Positions 5,451 through 6,608 of a DNA stretch of 6,608 bases are shown piece after piece. The number at the start of each line of letters is the position of its first letter. Position 1 is the stretch's first letter. The position numbers and the translations under genes were made by a program. Below the pieces are notes generated by a model that had not been told where the DNA came from, did no database searches, and was given only the letters and a program-made list of their open reading frames with translations. The stretch is from Lachnospiraceae bacterium. GTDB lineage: Bacteria; Bacillota; Clostridia; Lachnospirales; Lachnospiraceae. The DNA lies in NCBI GenBank assembly GCA_014804225.1, contig JAAVAF010000093.1, forward strand, positions 1 to 6,608, written 5' to 3'.

Positions 5451-6134
5451 TTACTGTTGGTCGAAACCTTGCAAGCAGTAGCCGACGCCGCGGATTGTCT
5501 TGATTTCAAGGCTGCTGCCGACGCTTTTTAGTCTGCGCCTTAGAAAATAAATATAGTTATCGAGATTTCCTTCTTCGACATCACTGTCCGGTCCCCATAT
5601 TTTTAAAAGCAGTGTGCCTCTGGTGAAGGTCTGGGTGGGATTTTTCAGAAACACTTCCAACAATGCGCCTTCGCGGTTGGAGAGGGTACAGTTTGTGTCC
5701 TTGCCAAAGAGCGTGTTATCCGCCGCGCGATATCGAATGTCGGCAAGACAGAGTTCGTTTGTCATATGCAGAATGGGAGAGCGGCGCGTGACGCATTGGA
5801 TTCTTGCCAAAAGTTCCTCAAAAGCAAATGGTTTGACGAGATAGTCGTCTGCGCCAAGATTCAAGCCTGTTACTTTGTCGTTTAATGTGCCGAGCGCTGT
5901 GATAAGAATCACAGGGATCGCAATGCCGTCACTGCGGAGTTTTTTTAATACGGCGCTTCCCTCCATGAAAGGAAGCATGCGGTCAAGTAAGATCACGTCA
6001 TGGATATTCTGCGAAGCATAATAGAGTGCCTCCTCACCGTCAAAACAGCAGTCTACTTCAAAGCCGTTTGTTATAAGTTGGTCTGTGATGGAATTGTTTA
6101 AATTTTTGTCGTCCTCTGCAAGTAAAATACGCAT
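5451..6134 (-). CDS. OmpR/PhoB-family response regulator
   Basis: 227 aa, a cytoplasmic DNA-binding regulator and partner of the adjacent kinase. The receiver domain (1-115) has the acidic pocket EDD (7-9), phospho-acceptor Asp51 in DRMLP, Thr79, and Lys101 in VKPF. The C-terminal winged helix (about 128-222) ends with the typical IKTIRGVGYCL. All switch residues are present and length is standard. The ATG at 6134 is preceded by GGAGGAG (6151-6145) at 10 nt spacing. It is the first gene of the regulator-kinase operon, expressed from the promoter at 6215-6243 and divergent from small genes B and C. Direct repeats at its own promoter suggest autoregulation. The target genes beyond that are unknown. 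Confidence 0.95.
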   Translation of the reverse strand: MRILLAEDDKNLNNSITDQLITNGFEVDCCFDGEEALYYASQNIHDVILLDRMLPFMEGSAVLKKLRSDGIAIPVILITALGTLNDKVTGLNLGADDYLVKPFAFEELLARIQCVTRRSPILHMTNELCLADIRYRAADNTLFGKDTNCTLSNREGALLEVFLKNPTQTFTRGTLLLKIWGPDSDVEEGNLDNYIYFLRRRLKSVGSSLEIKTIRGVGYCLQGFDQQ

Positions 6135-6174
6135 AGCCGCGTTGCTCCTCCTTTGTTTTCGTTATCATATTTCT

Positions 6175-6205
6175 TTACATTTAATTATTTTTAAGAAGAA
6201 TGTAA
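6175..6205 (-). promoter_or_regulatory. Inverted repeat at the 5' end of the regulator mRNA
   Basis: TTACATT (6175-6181) and AATGTAA (6199-6205) are perfect 7-bp inverted copies separated by 17 bp. The predicted start site is near 6208, so the RNA could begin with this AT-rich stem. It may equally be a binding site for a dimeric protein, or chance in AT-rich DNA. Confidence 0.3.
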
Positions 6206-6214
6206 TTTAGAAAC

Positions 6215-6243
6215 AGTATAGCACAAATCTCTCTAAAGTATCT
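6215..6243 (-). promoter_or_regulatory. Promoter of the regulator-kinase operon
   Basis: Minus-strand -10 TATACT (6220-6215) is a good match, preceded by TGTGC. The position 17 nt upstream (6243-6238) reads AGATAC, not a consensus -35. A weak -35 with direct repeats over it is typical of promoters activated by OmpR-type regulators. Confidence 0.5.
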
Positions 6244-6248
6244 CTAAA
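6230..6248 (-). promoter_or_regulatory. Direct repeats, candidate response-regulator binding site
   Basis: TTTAGAGA occurs twice on the minus strand (6248-6241 and 6237-6230) with an 11-bp period, one helical turn. OmpR/PhoB-type dimers bind head-to-tail sites with this spacing. The pair overlaps the -35 region of the regulator promoter, a normal activator position. Confidence 0.45.
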
Positions 6249-6287
6249 AAATGGAAATTCTTTAAACAAACGACAAAGGAATAAGAC

Positions 6288-6316
6288 TTTACACTTTTTG
6301 CAGAATTCGCTATAAT
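6288..6316 (+). promoter_or_regulatory. Promoter of small genes B and C
   Basis: TTTACA (6288-6293), 17-nt spacer, perfect TATAAT (6311-6316). It is flanked by the same CTTTACACTTTT and followed by the same AAGTTGTAACAATCA (6318-6332) and ACAGATTA (6335-6342) as at gene A. It is divergent from the regulator promoter, with about 67 bp between the two -10 boxes' facing upstream regions. Confidence 0.8.
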
Positions 6317-6363
6317 AAAGTTGTAACAATCAGAACAGATTATGAAAGAAAGCAGGCGGTTGT

Positions 6364-6516
6364 ATGTCATTGGAAGAACAAACAGAAGTAACAATTGATA
6401 GATATGTAGATTTAATGAGAATAAAAGCACATGAAACAGGCGAAAACAAAGAACTTGAGTATCAAATTAAAGTTGCTAAAGTGAAGTTAGCAAGTTTTGG
6501 GATTGACTATAAATAA
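6364..6516 (+). CDS. Small protein B, 50 aa, distant relative of A
   Basis: The ORF runs from ATG 6364 to TAA 6514-6516. The protein is charged and likely helical, with no signal peptide or membrane segment. It can be aligned to protein A with one gap: RYVDLMR with RYMLLAR, a shared Glu-Leu pair, then a Lys/Leu helix ending in L..FGID versus L.VSGVN. It lacks the C-terminal tail of A. The ribosome site region GAAAGCAGGCGGTTGTATG resembles those of A and C, and the gene lies behind the same promoter and leader as A. Gene C follows 20 nt after the stop, so B and C are probably co-transcribed. Function unknown. Confidence 0.7.
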   Translation: MSLEEQTEVTIDRYVDLMRIKAHETGENKELEYQIKVAKVKLASFGIDYK

Positions 6517-6536
6517 AAGGGAAAGTAGGTGATTCT

Positions 6537-6608
6537 ATGCCAAGTAATGCAGAAATAGCGAAAGATGCAATTGAGCAATTTAAAAAAATACAAAGATATA
6601 TGACAGTA
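6537..6608 (+). CDS. Small protein C, paralogue of A (partial, cut by window end)
   Basis: ATG at 6537-6539 opens a frame of 24 codons up to the window edge. The visible part reads MPSNAEIAKDAIEQFKKIQ then RYMTV, and matches the N-terminus of protein A at 13 of 24 positions, including the block FKKIQRYM. The 22 nt around the start (GAAAGTAGGTGATT.TATGCC) differ from those of gene A at a single base. The gene is second after B, behind the shared promoter. Function unknown; the full length should be near 63 aa if it follows A. Confidence 0.75.
   Translation, partial: MPSNAEIAKDAIEQFKKIQRYMTV

Noticed and set aside
6233..6430. Minus-strand 65-codon ORF over the B promoter
   Set aside because: It crosses the conserved promoter and leader of gene B and the start of its ORF, and its hydrophobic Leu/Phe-rich translation reflects AT-rich DNA.

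Overview
The window looks like chromosomal DNA of a low-to-medium GC clostridial Firmicute, most likely of the Lachnospiraceae type. This rests on AGGAGG-type ribosome binding sites, sigma-A-like promoters with TTGACT/TTTACA and TATAAT boxes, many Rho-independent terminators, a TyrA with a C-terminal ACT domain, and a two-component system whose kinase core ends in the HFGLGL motif. The taxonomic call is an inference from gene style; there is no rRNA here.

Layout. Bases 1-101 hold the last 32 codons of an unidentified plus-strand gene, followed by a hairpin terminator that should work in both directions. A minus-strand tyrA (238-1332, prephenate dehydrogenase) converges on it. Its promoter, near 1377-1405, carries a perfect 14-bp palindrome inside the -35/-10 spacer. 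The stretch from 1406 to 1694 has no gene. It holds two tandem copies of an 89-bp hairpin repeat (a third copy sits at the 3' end of tyrA), a 13-bp inverted repeat, and a promoter and AGGAGG site for the next gene. That gene (1695-3785, plus) encodes a full-length EF-G paralogue of the EF-G-2 type, closed by a strong terminator.

The right half is a two-component system on the minus strand: an OmpR-family response regulator (5451-6134) and a membrane histidine kinase (4137-5438), 12 nt apart and evidently one operon. It is flanked on both sides by small plus-strand genes. Gene A (3938-4129, 63 aa) converges on the kinase with only 7 nt between stop codons. Gene B (6364-6516, 50 aa) and gene C (6537 to window end, partial) are divergent from the regulator. 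A and C are clear paralogues, and B looks like a more distant relative. A and B share nearly the same promoter and 5' leader, so this is a small-protein family duplicated with its control region.

How the parts may work together. tyrA supplies tyrosine synthesis and is probably feedback-controlled by its ACT domain. The EF-G paralogue is an independent single-gene unit. The regulator promoter has two TTTAGAGA direct repeats 11 bp apart where a -35 box should be, which fits autoregulation by an OmpR-type regulator. No such repeat was seen at the small-gene promoters, so any functional link between the small proteins and the two-component system rests on position alone. The most unusual items are the small-protein family with its shared leader, the mobile-looking terminator repeat, a terminator-like hairpin embedded antisense in the kinase ATP-lid codons, and the operator-like palindrome at tyrA.
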